A stretch of DNA of 64,000 nt from Leptolyngbya sp. 'hensonii' (GCF_001939115.1 NZ_MQTZ01000019.1:62001-126000), one strand, 5' to 3'; counted from the stretch's first letter, positions 17,944 through 27,148 are shown. Notes: generated by a model not told the origin, from the sequence alone. Program-made: numbers and translations.

Positions 17944-18570
17944 TTAATCCAGCTTTTCGCCACTGAGGACAAAAATCGGGTCTGTAGCGGCAAAAACCTG
18001 ATGGTTCCCCCGTCGTTCCAGGCGATTCATCCCTGATTGGACAATCTCAATATTCCGGACCTGCAGTTCGGCAAAACTCTCTGAAATGGTATACAACCCT
18101 TGTAAATTAGCGGCTGTCGTTACCAGTCGCCCCTGGGGTTGCAGGTATTGCCAGACTTCTTTCAAGATTTCTTTCATCGATCGTCCCCCTTCTAGGCAGA
18201 CGCAATCCGGCTGGTCGGAGAGCTGACTGAGGCATTCTGGTGCACTGCCCTCAATCACGTCCACATTGCCCACCTGGAAGCGATCGCAGTTGCGCCGAAT
18301 CAGATTGGCCACCTCTTCATCCCGCTCCACGGCAATGACTTTGCCCTGGGGACAGAGGAGGCCGACTTCGACGGGAATGGTTCCGGTTCCAGCTCCGATA
18401 TCCCACAACACGGAATTGGGCTTGAGGCGAAGATGGGACAACAAAATGAGCCGGATCTCGCGCTGGCTGAGGGGAATTCCAGGTAACCGTTCAAACAACT
18501 CATCCGGAATTCCCGGTGTAATGTAAGGCCAGAGAGGCGATGGCATGGCTAAGGATAGGGATGAGGGCAT
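17944..18570 (-). CDS. cbiT: Precorrin-8X/6Y C15-methyltransferase, CbiT type
   Basis: SAM-dependent methyltransferase of corrin-ring synthesis, equivalent to the CbiT (decarboxylating, C15) half of CobL. The N-terminal ITPGIPDELFERLPGIPLSQ matches CbiT. It is followed by the SAM-binding glycine motif WDIGAGTGTIPVEVGLL and the acidic end of strand 2 in VIAVERDEEVANLIRRN. The catalytic-region G-G-R lies in VCLEGGRSMKEIL. The CbiE half is not in this window. The start is the first ATG; MPSPLWPYITPG is an alternative. Confidence 0.88.
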   Translation of the reverse strand: MPSSLSLAMPSPLWPYITPGIPDELFERLPGIPLSQREIRLILLSHLRLKPNSVLWDIGAGTGTIPVEVGLLCPQGKVIAVERDEEVANLIRRNCDRFQVGNVDVIEGSAPECLSQLSDQPDCVCLEGGRSMKEILKEVWQYLQPQGRLVTTAANLQGLYTISESFAELQVRNIEIVQSGMNRLERRGNHQVFAATDPIFVLSGEKLD

Positions 18571-18625
18571 CGGATGCTTTCATCCTATCGTCTCGAGGGA
18601 TGCTCCGATCTGCAGGGTGCGTCAA

Positions 18626-20098
18626 TTACTGTTTCACGACCACCAGGGTTGCCAGGGTTGAATCCGCACAGCCCGTGATCTGACCACCAGCCGCCTGGAT
18701 TGCCCGGAGAGCAGCAATGACCTCGAGACGGATGGGTTCGCCGGGGAGGAGAAGGGGAATGCCCGGTGGATAGGGGCAGATCAGCTCGGCACTGATTCGA
18801 TCGATCGCCTGGGCTACAGGAACGATTTCCGTTGGTGCGAAGTACGCATGACGGGGAGATAAGACGGGCGTGGAAAGGTCGAAGCTCAAAGTTGACTGGT
18901 CCCAGTTTTGGAGGTTGGAGGTTGGAGGTTGGATAGGGAACTGCTCTGCTAAAGTTCTCAATCCCTGAACTAAGCGATCGATATCTGGCTCTGTATTCCC
19001 CAGACTGATGATGAAGGTCAGATGGCGGTAGGACGGGAATTCCGCCGTCACACCCAAGTCCCTGTCGAGAATTTCGTCCGCCGCAAAACCCGTTAATCCC
19101 AGTCCCGCCACGGTCACGGTCAGACGGGTGCGATCGAGGGCATGGAAACCGGGATGGCTCCCCACCTGATCGGAACCGAGAACCGTCAAGCCGGGAATGG
19201 TGCTGATCTGCTGGCGGGCTCGATCGGCCAGGGCCAGGGTATGGGCCATCCACTCCTGACCCTGCAGGGCCATCTGCTGGCGGGCTGTGTCCAGGGAGGC
19301 CAGCAACAGGTAACTGGGGCTAGTGGTTTGGACTAACCGCAGGGTCCGACTGATCCGATCTGGATCGATTCGTTGCCCACGCAGGTGCAACATGGCGGCC
19401 TGGGTCAGGGCCGAGAGAACCTTGTGGGTAGACTGCACCACCAGATCTGCTCCGGCGGCTAGGGCGGGGGTGGGTAGCTCCGGGTGGAAGGCAAAATGGG
19501 GACCGTGGGCTTCATCCACTAGCAGGGGAATCTCATGGGCGTGGGCTATTTGGGCGATCGCCGCCACATTGCCGCAGATCCCGTGATACGTGGGAGACAC
19601 CAACAGCACAGCTCGGATCTGGGGAGACTGCTCCAGGGCAGTGGCGACCCTGGCCGGAGAGAGGCTGCAGAGGAGATCTTGTTGGGGGTCGTAGTCGGGC
19701 TGGACAAAGACTGGCACGGCCCCCGAGAGAATCAGACCCGCGATCGCCGATTGGTGGACATTGCGGGGCAGGAGAATCCTGTCTCCCGGACTGCAGGTAG
19801 CCAGAATCATGGCGATCACCCCTGCCGTAGACCCATTGACTAGAAACCAGGTGTGATCGGCTCCAAAGGTTGCAGCCGCCAGATCCTGGGCCTCCCGGAT
19901 CACCCCATCGGGTGCAGCCAGATTATCCAATCCGGGCAGTTCGGGCAGGTCAAGGCGACCGGGGGCTGACCCCAAAGCGGCCAGAAGACTGGGGGCCAGC
20001 CCCTGTCCCTGCTTGTGGCCAGGAGTGTAGAAAGGGGCTCGATCGAGGGCGGCCCGCTGAAGTAAGGCAGAGAGTAGGGGAGTCGTCTCCGGATGCAT
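18626..20098 (-). CDS. Orn/Lys/Arg decarboxylase family PLP enzyme
   Basis: A fold-type I PLP decarboxylase of the short (about 490-residue) Orn/Lys/Arg family. The PLP lysine is in the conserved S-T-H-K of VQSTHKVLSALTQAAML. The aldimine-contact D-E-A-H is in PLLVDEAHGPHFAFHPE, and the N-terminal FYTPGHKQGQG is diagnostic. The small C-terminal domain has SPRHAYFAPTEIVPV and CPYPPGIPLLLPGE. Substrate (arginine, lysine or another) cannot be told. A heptanucleotide GGAGGTT repeated three times at 18910-18930 codes for the linker PTSNLQN, a possible slippage site. Confidence 0.88.
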   Translation of the reverse strand: MHPETTPLLSALLQRAALDRAPFYTPGHKQGQGLAPSLLAALGSAPGRLDLPELPGLDNLAAPDGVIREAQDLAAATFGADHTWFLVNGSTAGVIAMILATCSPGDRILLPRNVHQSAIAGLILSGAVPVFVQPDYDPQQDLLCSLSPARVATALEQSPQIRAVLLVSPTYHGICGNVAAIAQIAHAHEIPLLVDEAHGPHFAFHPELPTPALAAGADLVVQSTHKVLSALTQAAMLHLRGQRIDPDRISRTLRLVQTTSPSYLLLASLDTARQQMALQGQEWMAHTLALADRARQQISTIPGLTVLGSDQVGSHPGFHALDRTRLTVTVAGLGLTGFAADEILDRDLGVTAEFPSYRHLTFIISLGNTEPDIDRLVQGLRTLAEQFPIQPPTSNLQNWDQSTLSFDLSTPVLSPRHAYFAPTEIVPVAQAIDRISAELICPYPPGIPLLLPGEPIRLEVIAALRAIQAAGGQITGCADSTLATLVVVKQ

Positions 20099-20200
20099 TA
20101 GGCTAGATAGAGGCAGGATAGATCAGGGGTGTTGCCTGTAACACCTGTCCGCATCCTAATGTACGAAGCCTAATTATTGTTGTATACACCTGTATCGTAG

Positions 20201-21292
20201 ATGCTGAGAGCCGGTATTGTTGGACTGCCCAATGTGGGTAAATCGACGTTGTTTAATGCCCTGGTTGCGAATGCAAAAGCCCAGGCTGCAAATTTTCCTT
20301 TCTGTACGATCGAGCCTAACGTCGGTGTGGTGGCTGTGCCAGATGAGCGGCTGCAGGTACTGGCGAAGATTTCCGGTTCGGCTGAGATTGTGCCGACGCG
20401 GGTGGAGTTCGTGGACATTGCCGGACTGGTGAAGGGGGCTAGCCAGGGGGAGGGGCTGGGCAATCAGTTTCTGGCCAATATTCGCGAAGTGGATGCGATC
20501 GTTCACGTTGTCCGCTGTTTTGAGAACGACGATATCATCCATGTCTCCGGGGCCGTTGATCCGGTGCGAGATATTGAGGTGATCAACCTGGAACTGGCAC
20601 TGTCGGACTTATTTCAGATTGAGCGTCGAATCGAGCGGACCCGCAAACAGGCTCGCACCAATAAAGAAGCCCAACTGGAACTGGAAGCACTGGAAAAATT
20701 GAGTGCTGTTTTGAATGAAGGCAAGCAGGCTCGCCAGGTAGACCTGAGCGAAGAAGAGGAATTAGCGGTTAAACAGTTAGGATTGTTGACGCGCAAGCCG
20801 ATAATCTTTGCCGCCAATGTTCTGGAAGATGATCTGGCTATCGGGAATGCCTGGGTGGAACAGGTGCGGGAGGTGGCAACCCGTGAGGGGGCGCAGGTGG
20901 TGGTGGTTTCGGCCCAGGTCGAGTCAGAGCTGGTTGAGTTGCCAGAAGAAGAGCGGGCAGATTTTCTAGAGTCTCTAGGGGTGCAGGAAGGAGGGTTGAA
21001 ATCCCTGATCCGCGCCACCTACGAACTGCTGGGCCTGCGAACCTACTTTACGACTGGCCCAAAGGAGACTCGGGCCTGGACGATTCAGGCAGGGATGCTG
21101 GCTCCCCAGGCTGCAGGTGTCATCCACACCGATTTTGAGCGTGGGTTTATCCGGGCGGAAACGGTAGCCTATCAGGATCTGGTCACTTGCGGGTCTATGA
21201 CTGCTGCCAAGGAAAAGGGCCTGCTGCGGAGTGAGGGGAAGGAGTATCTGGTCCAGGAAGGGGATGTGCTCTTATTCCGGTTTAATGTCTAG
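20201..21292 (+). CDS. ychF: Redox-regulated ATPase YchF (Obg family)
   Basis: A universally conserved P-loop protein that hydrolyses ATP rather than GTP and binds the ribosome. The Walker A motif is GLPNVGKSTLFNAL, the G3 motif is FVDIAGLVKGASQGEGLG, and NVLED stands at the base-specificity position of the NKXD motif. A coiled-coil follows, then the TGS-like C-terminal domain ending in YLVQEGDVLLFRFNV. At 363 residues it is full length. Its last 11 bases overlap the end of the convergent kinase gene. Confidence 0.97.
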   Translation: MLRAGIVGLPNVGKSTLFNALVANAKAQAANFPFCTIEPNVGVVAVPDERLQVLAKISGSAEIVPTRVEFVDIAGLVKGASQGEGLGNQFLANIREVDAIVHVVRCFENDDIIHVSGAVDPVRDIEVINLELALSDLFQIERRIERTRKQARTNKEAQLELEALEKLSAVLNEGKQARQVDLSEEEELAVKQLGLLTRKPIIFAANVLEDDLAIGNAWVEQVREVATREGAQVVVVSAQVESELVELPEEERADFLESLGVQEGGLKSLIRATYELLGLRTYFTTGPKETRAWTIQAGMLAPQAAGVIHTDFERGFIRAETVAYQDLVTCGSMTAAKEKGLLRSEGKEYLVQEGDVLLFRFNV

Positions 21293-23039
21293 CCGATCGC
21301 CAGAGGCGAATGGTCTTATCCTGACTGCAACTGGCGATCGTCGTCCCATCGAGACTGATGGCTACCCCATAAACGGCATCGTCATGGCCAGAGAGCACGG
21401 CCTGTTCCTGTCCCGTCTTCCCATCCCAGAGCTTGAGGGTTTTATCCCAACTGGCGCTGATCAGGACGCTGCCGTCTGGACTGAAAACCAGACCGGAAAC
21501 TGTCCAGGAGTGGCCAGAAATGATCTGCACAGTTTCACCAGAACCCACATCCCATAATCTGATCTGATTGTCATCGCCAGCACTGGCGATCCGTTTGCCA
21601 TCGGGACTGAAGGTGACAGCGCGCACGGCCCAGGTGTGTCCCGTCAGGGTGGTGATGGGGGTTCCTGATCGCCAATCCCACAGGCGCACGGTGCGGTCCT
21701 GGCTGCCACTGGCTAGCAAACTGCCGTCTGGGCTAAAGCTCACAGTCGTTATCCCCAGGCTATGGCCTAATAGGGGGATGACAGTGCTAGTTGGGAGATG
21801 CCAGAGGCGCAGGATTTTATCCATCCCCCCGATCGCCAGGGCTTGCCCATCTGGACTGAAGCTCAGGGTTTGAACAGCCGACGGAAATTCTCCCAGAATC
21901 CGATGGTTCTGCTGACTGACCCAATCCCACAGACGCACGGTGCGGTCCTGGCTGCCACTGGCCAGGATACCCTCGGAACTCCAGGCTAGGGCTTTGACAA
22001 AACCACTATGGCCCGTCAGACAGGTCCGCTGCTCAGCGGTTGACATGTCCCAAAGGCGTAGGGTTTTATCATCACTGCCACTGGCGATCGTGCTCCCATC
22101 TGGGCTGATCACCACCGTATTGATCGTGGCAAACAGGCCCCCATGACCCATCAGGGTCGCAACACAATTCCAGGTGGGAGCAGGGAGCAGGTCCTGGGAC
22201 TGAGCCAAGGACTCCCCATCCCAAGCGACTTTCTGCTCCGATTTACCCACCAGTGCATAGTGATGCATCGTCTCAAGGACTTCTGGGGCTGATTGAAACC
22301 GCCGATGAAGATCCGGTTCCACCATGCGGTCCAAAATTCGACAAAGGTTATCTCGCATGGTCTCAGAAGCGGAATCGCTTTCCAGGGGACGGTAATACGA
22401 TCTCCAGACCGATCGGCTTTCTCCTCCATCCATCAGATCAAAGGGTCGCAGATCTGTGAGCAAATGAATGCAGGTTAACCCCAGGCTGTAAAGATCGCTG
22501 GCAAATCCAGCCTGGCCCTGCAATTGTTCTGGAGCTGCATATTCTGGACTACCGAGCAAGGTGAAGGAGGGTACGGGGGAAAAGGGCAGGATAGGCTCAA
22601 CACTATCCACCAGCATCAGGACAGGAGATCTTCCAGATGCATAGATGAGATTCGCGGGTTTAATGTCCCCATGGTAAAACTGTTGCTGGTGGATCAGCTC
22701 CAGGACGGGCAAGATGCTGTCGAGGACCTGGATGACCTGGGCAATGGTGAAGCTCCCCTCCTCCGCCAGCAGGGTTTCCAGACTGCGCCCTTTGATATAT
22801 TCCCAAACACAACAAACTTGCGTTTCCGTGGCAAACCAGTCCAGCACTGTTGGGATTTGGGGATGGGTGCTGAAGTTTTGCAGATGGTGAATCCAGGACT
22901 CTACTGGGGGACGGCCTCGCAAAGGTAGGGCTTTGAGCACACAGGCGATCGGGGGAGAGTGCCGTTGATCCAGGGCCAGAAAGGTTTTCCCAGGGCTTCC
23001 CTGCCCTAAGGGCCGCACAATCTGATAGTGACTTTCCAT
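21282..23039 (-). CDS. Serine/threonine protein kinase with WD40 propeller
   Basis: A 585-residue Hanks-type kinase (about 1-255) joined to seven WD40 repeats (about 290-585), enough for one closed propeller. Kinase motifs are GQGSPGKTFLA (P-loop), the lysine of CVLKAL, catalytic HGDIKPANL and AAPEQLQG. The DFG triad reads D-S-V (MLVDSVEP), retaining the metal-binding Asp only, so activity may be modified. WD40 blades end in LRLWD, VRLWDW, LRLWHL, VRLWDW, IRLWDV, LKLWDG and IRLWRS. No membrane span is visible, so it is probably cytosolic. Targets are unknown. Confidence 0.92.
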   Translation of the reverse strand: MESHYQIVRPLGQGSPGKTFLALDQRHSPPIACVLKALPLRGRPPVESWIHHLQNFSTHPQIPTVLDWFATETQVCCVWEYIKGRSLETLLAEEGSFTIAQVIQVLDSILPVLELIHQQQFYHGDIKPANLIYASGRSPVLMLVDSVEPILPFSPVPSFTLLGSPEYAAPEQLQGQAGFASDLYSLGLTCIHLLTDLRPFDLMDGGESRSVWRSYYRPLESDSASETMRDNLCRILDRMVEPDLHRRFQSAPEVLETMHHYALVGKSEQKVAWDGESLAQSQDLLPAPTWNCVATLMGHGGLFATINTVVISPDGSTIASGSDDKTLRLWDMSTAEQRTCLTGHSGFVKALAWSSEGILASGSQDRTVRLWDWVSQQNHRILGEFPSAVQTLSFSPDGQALAIGGMDKILRLWHLPTSTVIPLLGHSLGITTVSFSPDGSLLASGSQDRTVRLWDWRSGTPITTLTGHTWAVRAVTFSPDGKRIASAGDDNQIRLWDVGSGETVQIISGHSWTVSGLVFSPDGSVLISASWDKTLKLWDGKTGQEQAVLSGHDDAVYGVAISLDGTTIASCSQDKTIRLWRSARH

Positions 23040-23147
23040 AGTTTCATGCTAATGCACCGTAGAGGGGGATACACCCCAGAGGCACACAGTTCGCCAGGAT
23101 GCTTGCCTCTCTGTATGTCTCCCCGTCTCTACGCTGCCTCCCCACCT

Positions 23148-25496
23148 CTACATCCCTTCGATCGTCACCATAGCTCCGGCGGCTTCCAATTGGCGACGAT
23201 AATTCTCGACTTCAGTCTGAGAGAGATACTCGCCAATAATTTGCGGAGCGATGTTGGCCTCCATGACCAGATCCATGGCTGCCTGGAGGTCGATGCCAGT
23301 CAGGGTCTGAACCGCCTGGGCAATTTCCTGCCGATTGCCGCTGGGCGGTGTTGTCAGGAAAATCTGAAATTCAGAGATGGTCTGGATGGGTGGTGGGGCG
23401 GGCAAGGTCATGATGGGGGCCGGTGGCAGTTCAGAGATCTCAGATTGCTCGGGGGCGGGTGGGCGAGAAGCCGTTGGGAGGGGCTTTTTCACCTTGCTTT
23501 TGCCGTTGCCGGAGGGGGAAGATGGGGTGGATTGGTTCCAGAGTAACATCCCCATCAGGCCATCCAACAGTCCAGTGCCCTGGCTACCCCCACTGACGGC
23601 CACATCGGGGACAACCCGCACATTGCGATCGCCGACAATTTGCATCATCTGCAGGGCCGTGTAGCCCTGGTCGCCCAGAGCTTCCACACCAGCCCGGTAG
23701 GCATCAGCTTTGGCTTCCCCGGTCAGGCGAATGGCTTCGGCTTCCCCGGATGCCTGTTTCACCCGCGCATTGGCCTCCAGTTCAGCGATTTTCACCCCTT
23801 CTGTGGCGGTGACCATCTGGCCCTGAATGTCTGCCAGTGCTGTCTCCCGCACCAGTTCCTGCCGCTGGGTTTGGGCAATGCGCTGGGCTTCGTAGGTCTT
23901 CTGCTGTTCTTCCGCAATCTTGCGATCGGTCAGGGTCTGCATCAGTTCGGGAGGTGGGGTAATCCGGCCAATCAAGCTATCCACCGCCTGGACATCATAG
24001 GCCCGCAGAGCTGCCCGCACATATTCTGCAGCTTCCGCCTGCCGTTGACTGCGGGCGATCAAAAAGTCCAGGATCGTATATTCCTGGGCCGAATTCCGAA
24101 AATAGTTGCCGACGATCGGGCGCAGCACATGATCCACCACATTCTGCATCGACCCCAGACGGGAGATCACCTTGGGAGCATCCAGAGCCCCAATATGGAT
24201 AATCTGGAACACTTCCAGATCAAAGGTAAAGCCATCAAAGGACAGGAGCTTTAGGGTCTCTAGCTTAGAATCGTAGCCATGCTCCCCACTGATCCGATGG
24301 GTGAAGTTAAGGACAATATTGGTGGTCGGCACCAGTTCGACCTTCATCACTTTGGTATTGAGGGGGTGTTTACCAGGATAGAGGGGCGTTACCCAGACTC
24401 CTTTATCCCCCGGATTGACCAGGCTGCCGTGGGTAAAGGACTCACCGGTGACATCGATATCAGACTTACCCACAAAGGAGATGACCACCCCGACATACCC
24501 GATCGGGACCTCCGTCATCGGCACCTGCTCCACATGGACAAACCAGGGATTCAAGTTCCAGGAACCGGATAGGATCACCTGTTCCTGTAAACCCCGCCGA
24601 CCTCCGGCTTCAATGAACTTCTGGGTATTCTGGAAATTGTCGTGCCCCGGCACGGTGGAACCGGCAATCTCACCTGCTTCGATCGGTTGTCCATCCAGAG
24701 TTGTGGCAATCCCAACCGTATCCTGGTCTACGGTATAGACCCGCAGTTGATGGGGTTTCATCCCATGCTTGGCTGCATTCTCAGAGGTGATGACAGTAAA
24801 CAAACCGGTATTGATTCGGTAAGTCCCTGTGGTGATAATTCCGAGTTGCCGACCCTTTTCGCCTCCCCGGGTGAGAAATTTGCGCCCATCCTGGAAGTTA
24901 TCGCAGATCACCGCTTTACCCAGAATGCGCTCTGGTGGAATCGATGCCCCATCATTGGCTACTACCAGGCCAATCTCATCCTGGGGAATCACCACCACGG
25001 GTTCTCGTCGGACGGAATACTGCCAGGGCCAGTAACCCCAGTGCCAACCCGGAGCCAGAGTATCGGCCTGCAGCCCAGCCTCTTTCTCCAGGGCCACCAA
25101 CCGCCCAGGGGGCAGATTGCGACTGGCGAATTTCTTAACCACAATCCCAACTTCCCGATCGCCCACGACCACCAGTCCAAATAGGAAGCCCAACTGGGGG
25201 GCAAAGATGAGCCCACCCCCAAGGATCACGATCGGAAAGACCCAGACTGGAATGGCCAGACCATCTACTTGAGCCAGATAAGGTTGGATCAGGGTTTGGG
25301 TTGGGTTGACCGCCACTGTAGCTGCCAGTGCCGGTTGTCTCTCAGGACGCAAGGAGAGTTCCATCCCCGGCTGAGCAGCCTCCGAACGGGCTTGAGTCTG
25401 AACCGGAACCGTCATCTCTGCCGCCAAAGCAAGAGAAACTGCCAGAGGCAAAGCTTTCAGCCAACCAGGCAAGCAAACCTTTGATGATTTTTTCAT
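23148..25496 (-). CDS. SPFH/band-7 (flotillin-like) protein with L7/L12-like tail
   Basis: A 782-residue protein. A signal-like hydrophobic N-terminus is followed by a membrane span (about 80-110, IPVWVFPIVILGGGLIFAPQ). Then comes a long SPFH region (about 115-490) and a helical, Ala/Glu-rich segment (about 500-620, AEEQQKTYEAQRIAQTQRQE). A Pro-rich linker leads to a final domain (about 710-782, FQIFLTTPPSGNRQEIAQAV to LEAAGAMVTIEGM) resembling the C-terminal domain of ribosomal protein L7/L12. SPFH proteins form membrane-anchored oligomers in microdomains; the tail could recruit a partner. Ordinary flotillins lack such a tail. Confidence 0.87.
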   Translation of the reverse strand: MKKSSKVCLPGWLKALPLAVSLALAAEMTVPVQTQARSEAAQPGMELSLRPERQPALAATVAVNPTQTLIQPYLAQVDGLAIPVWVFPIVILGGGLIFAPQLGFLFGLVVVGDREVGIVVKKFASRNLPPGRLVALEKEAGLQADTLAPGWHWGYWPWQYSVRREPVVVIPQDEIGLVVANDGASIPPERILGKAVICDNFQDGRKFLTRGGEKGRQLGIITTGTYRINTGLFTVITSENAAKHGMKPHQLRVYTVDQDTVGIATTLDGQPIEAGEIAGSTVPGHDNFQNTQKFIEAGGRRGLQEQVILSGSWNLNPWFVHVEQVPMTEVPIGYVGVVISFVGKSDIDVTGESFTHGSLVNPGDKGVWVTPLYPGKHPLNTKVMKVELVPTTNIVLNFTHRISGEHGYDSKLETLKLLSFDGFTFDLEVFQIIHIGALDAPKVISRLGSMQNVVDHVLRPIVGNYFRNSAQEYTILDFLIARSQRQAEAAEYVRAALRAYDVQAVDSLIGRITPPPELMQTLTDRKIAEEQQKTYEAQRIAQTQRQELVRETALADIQGQMVTATEGVKIAELEANARVKQASGEAEAIRLTGEAKADAYRAGVEALGDQGYTALQMMQIVGDRNVRVVPDVAVSGGSQGTGLLDGLMGMLLWNQSTPSSPSGNGKSKVKKPLPTASRPPAPEQSEISELPPAPIMTLPAPPPIQTISEFQIFLTTPPSGNRQEIAQAVQTLTGIDLQAAMDLVMEANIAPQIIGEYLSQTEVENYRRQLEAAGAMVTIEGM

Positions 25497-26014
25497 AGTT
25501 TTAGAAAATGAAATTCAGAGTAAGCGCAATTCACGAACTCATTTCTGGATACAAGAACAGTCCGCAGAGGCGAAGGATCAAGCCCCTACTCACGTTTGCT
25601 GCTCTTTTCATACTGCTAGTTGCAAGGCAAGTATGCAGACATTGCTTGGGTCAAAAAGTCCAGAATCTGACCAGAAACAACAAAGCTGCACTGAAAATTT
25701 CGAACACACATCTATTACGCTGCTGTCAACCTATCAGCCACAGTTTCAAGCTGTGCCGTTGTATTGGGATCACTATCCTGGGAATAGACGGCGTAATTGT
25801 TGCGTCTCCAGCTACAGGTAATTTCTGGGATGAATTCACTATAGCTCAGAGAAAAGGAGCCTGAGGGGTCGATCGGAGCCTCTCCATTGGACAGGATGCA
25901 GAGAGTAGCGCTGCGACTAAAGTTTACAAAAAGATAAGAATCATGAGACTTATCCCCCCATCAAAATACTTGCAAGCGGTGTCAACAAACGAGATGACGG
26001 CACCGCCAGCACAA

Positions 26015-26050
26015 CAAGTTGGGCAAGTTGGGCAAGTTGGGCAAGTTGTG
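26015..26050. repeat. Tandem 9-bp repeat, four copies
   Basis: CAAGTTGGG occurs three times exactly (26015-26041), followed by a fourth copy with one change. It lies just left of the MITE-like element and outside any supported gene. Confidence 0.85.
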
Positions 26051-26088
26051 GGAACAGACGAAAGTGACGGGCTGCTTAGGATCGTGGA

Positions 26089-26203
26089 TTTAATAACTCC
26101 GAAATTTTCAGCCCTCACCCCCAACCCCCAACCCCTCCCCCTCTCCTGCCGGGAGAGGGGGCAGGGGGGTGAGGGCAAGCAGAAGTTTATCGGTGTTATT
26201 TAA
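26089..26203. mobile_element. MITE-like element with TTTAA duplication
   Basis: A 105-bp element (26094-26198) bounded by imperfect inverted ends TAACTCCGA and TCGGTGTTA (8 of 9 pair). It is flanked by TTTAA direct repeats (26089-26093, 26199-26203). The centre holds a strong hairpin, CCCCCTCTCC-TGCC-GGGAGAGGGGG, with further arms CCCTCACC and GGTGAGGG. Because TTTAA is short, the duplication could be chance. Confidence 0.55.
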
Positions 26204-26458
26204 TTCTCATTCCTAAGTTAAGCTGCGCCCAAGTTTATTCATGTTTCCATTGTACTAATTGCCTCTTTCACTTTGCAGCCTCTTAAACTGCCGGGTTAAT
26301 AGCAGAGGTTGTCAACCGCCGCCACATAACTTCACCGTTAGACCACCTGTCCATCTCTTGAGATCTCTCCATACTCTCGGCCAGAAGCTGACCTTCTATG
26401 CCGCACCCAAAATCGAGGCTTGCTAACGGTCTGCCTAATCAGCCCCAAAACCAATGCT

Positions 26459-27148
26459 TTATCCATCCACTTCAACCTTTAACTCAGCAACAGGTAAGGA
26501 TTGCATGATGGCAAGAGGTGGCTCCGAACTTGGCGTGAGGGTAAGAGGTTCTTCTACCATTTGATCGGCTGGATTAGTCAAGGGGCTGGGATACAACCAT
26601 TTAGCAAAAAGCAGGGTCATCTTGGGCATCAGGAGATACGTCATCATCGGAACGGCGATCGCAGTCACAACCATGACACGCAATATCGTTGGCAGTAGGG
26701 ACAATTGATTTTGAAGCACGATAGAAATTACTGTAATGAGTGGAAAAACAGTGACCCAGGTAACCAGTGCCATCTTGTAGCGCAAAGGAGGCACTATGGT
26801 AGCCTTTCCCGGCAGGGTGAACCAGGTTTCCAAGCCTGTCAAGACTTGAATCTCAGGTGGGCGATCGGTCAACGCGGCTGCTTGGGTGAACCACGTCTGG
26901 CGCTCTTCTGAGTTTTCCCAACGACGTAAATGACTGAGTCGATCGAACTTAAAAACAACACGATATTCTGGATCATCAGCGCTGGCTGGACGAAAAATGC
27001 TGCTGCCTAAGTACCCTGGAAACTGCCCGCAGGTGGCGGTTACTCCAGCCAAGAATGCCTCAAATTTAGCTTCACATCCAGGCTTTACTCGTCGTGAAAT
27101 GACGACAGTGACAGGAGAATCTTGAGTGTTCCTGCTGATTTCAGACAT
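26459..27148 (-). CDS. Antibiotic-biosynthesis-monooxygenase (ABM) domain membrane protein
   Basis: A 229-residue protein. The N-terminal half is a ferredoxin-like ABM domain (about 12-105): PVTVVISRRVKPGCEAKFEA, YLGSSIFRP, VVFKFDRLSHLRRWENSEER. The C-terminal half has two transmembrane helices (about 125-145, 155-175), then a membrane-proximal LLFAKWLYP and a polar tail. Such proteins are common in bacteria and of uncertain function; the ABM fold can bind small aromatic or quinone substrates. It sits alone among repeats and a GNAT gene, consistent with an accessory region. Confidence 0.82.
   Translation of the reverse strand: MSEISRNTQDSPVTVVISRRVKPGCEAKFEAFLAGVTATCGQFPGYLGSSIFRPASADDPEYRVVFKFDRLSHLRRWENSEERQTWFTQAAALTDRPPEIQVLTGLETWFTLPGKATIVPPLRYKMALVTWVTVFPLITVISIVLQNQLSLLPTILRVMVVTAIAVPMMTYLLMPKMTLLFAKWLYPSPLTNPADQMVEEPLTLTPSSEPPLAIMQSLPVAELKVEVDG

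Larger units (their letters stand above)
25497..26458. other. Gene-poor stretch with repeats
   Basis: 962 bases without a gene I can support. A forward reading frame at 25508-25864 has odd composition and no family. The second half holds a 9-bp tandem repeat and a MITE-like element, listed separately. A short inverted pair ACCGTTAG/CTAACGGT flanks about 26330-26425. This looks like decayed or mobile sequence. Confidence 0.5.

Noticed and set aside
18585-19253. 222-codon frame inside the decarboxylase
   Set aside because: It is the same-strand shadow of the decarboxylase in another frame, with Arg/Pro/Gly/Ser-rich composition.
25508-25864. Forward 118-codon frame upstream of the SPFH gene
   Set aside because: It is basic and Cys/His-rich without pattern, resembles no family, and lies in a repeat-bearing region.
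26300-26440. Integron attC-like sites (GTTAGAC and CTAAC) near the ABM and GNAT genes
   Set aside because: The two core-like motifs point the wrong way for one attC, lack the inner paired boxes, and no integrase is present.
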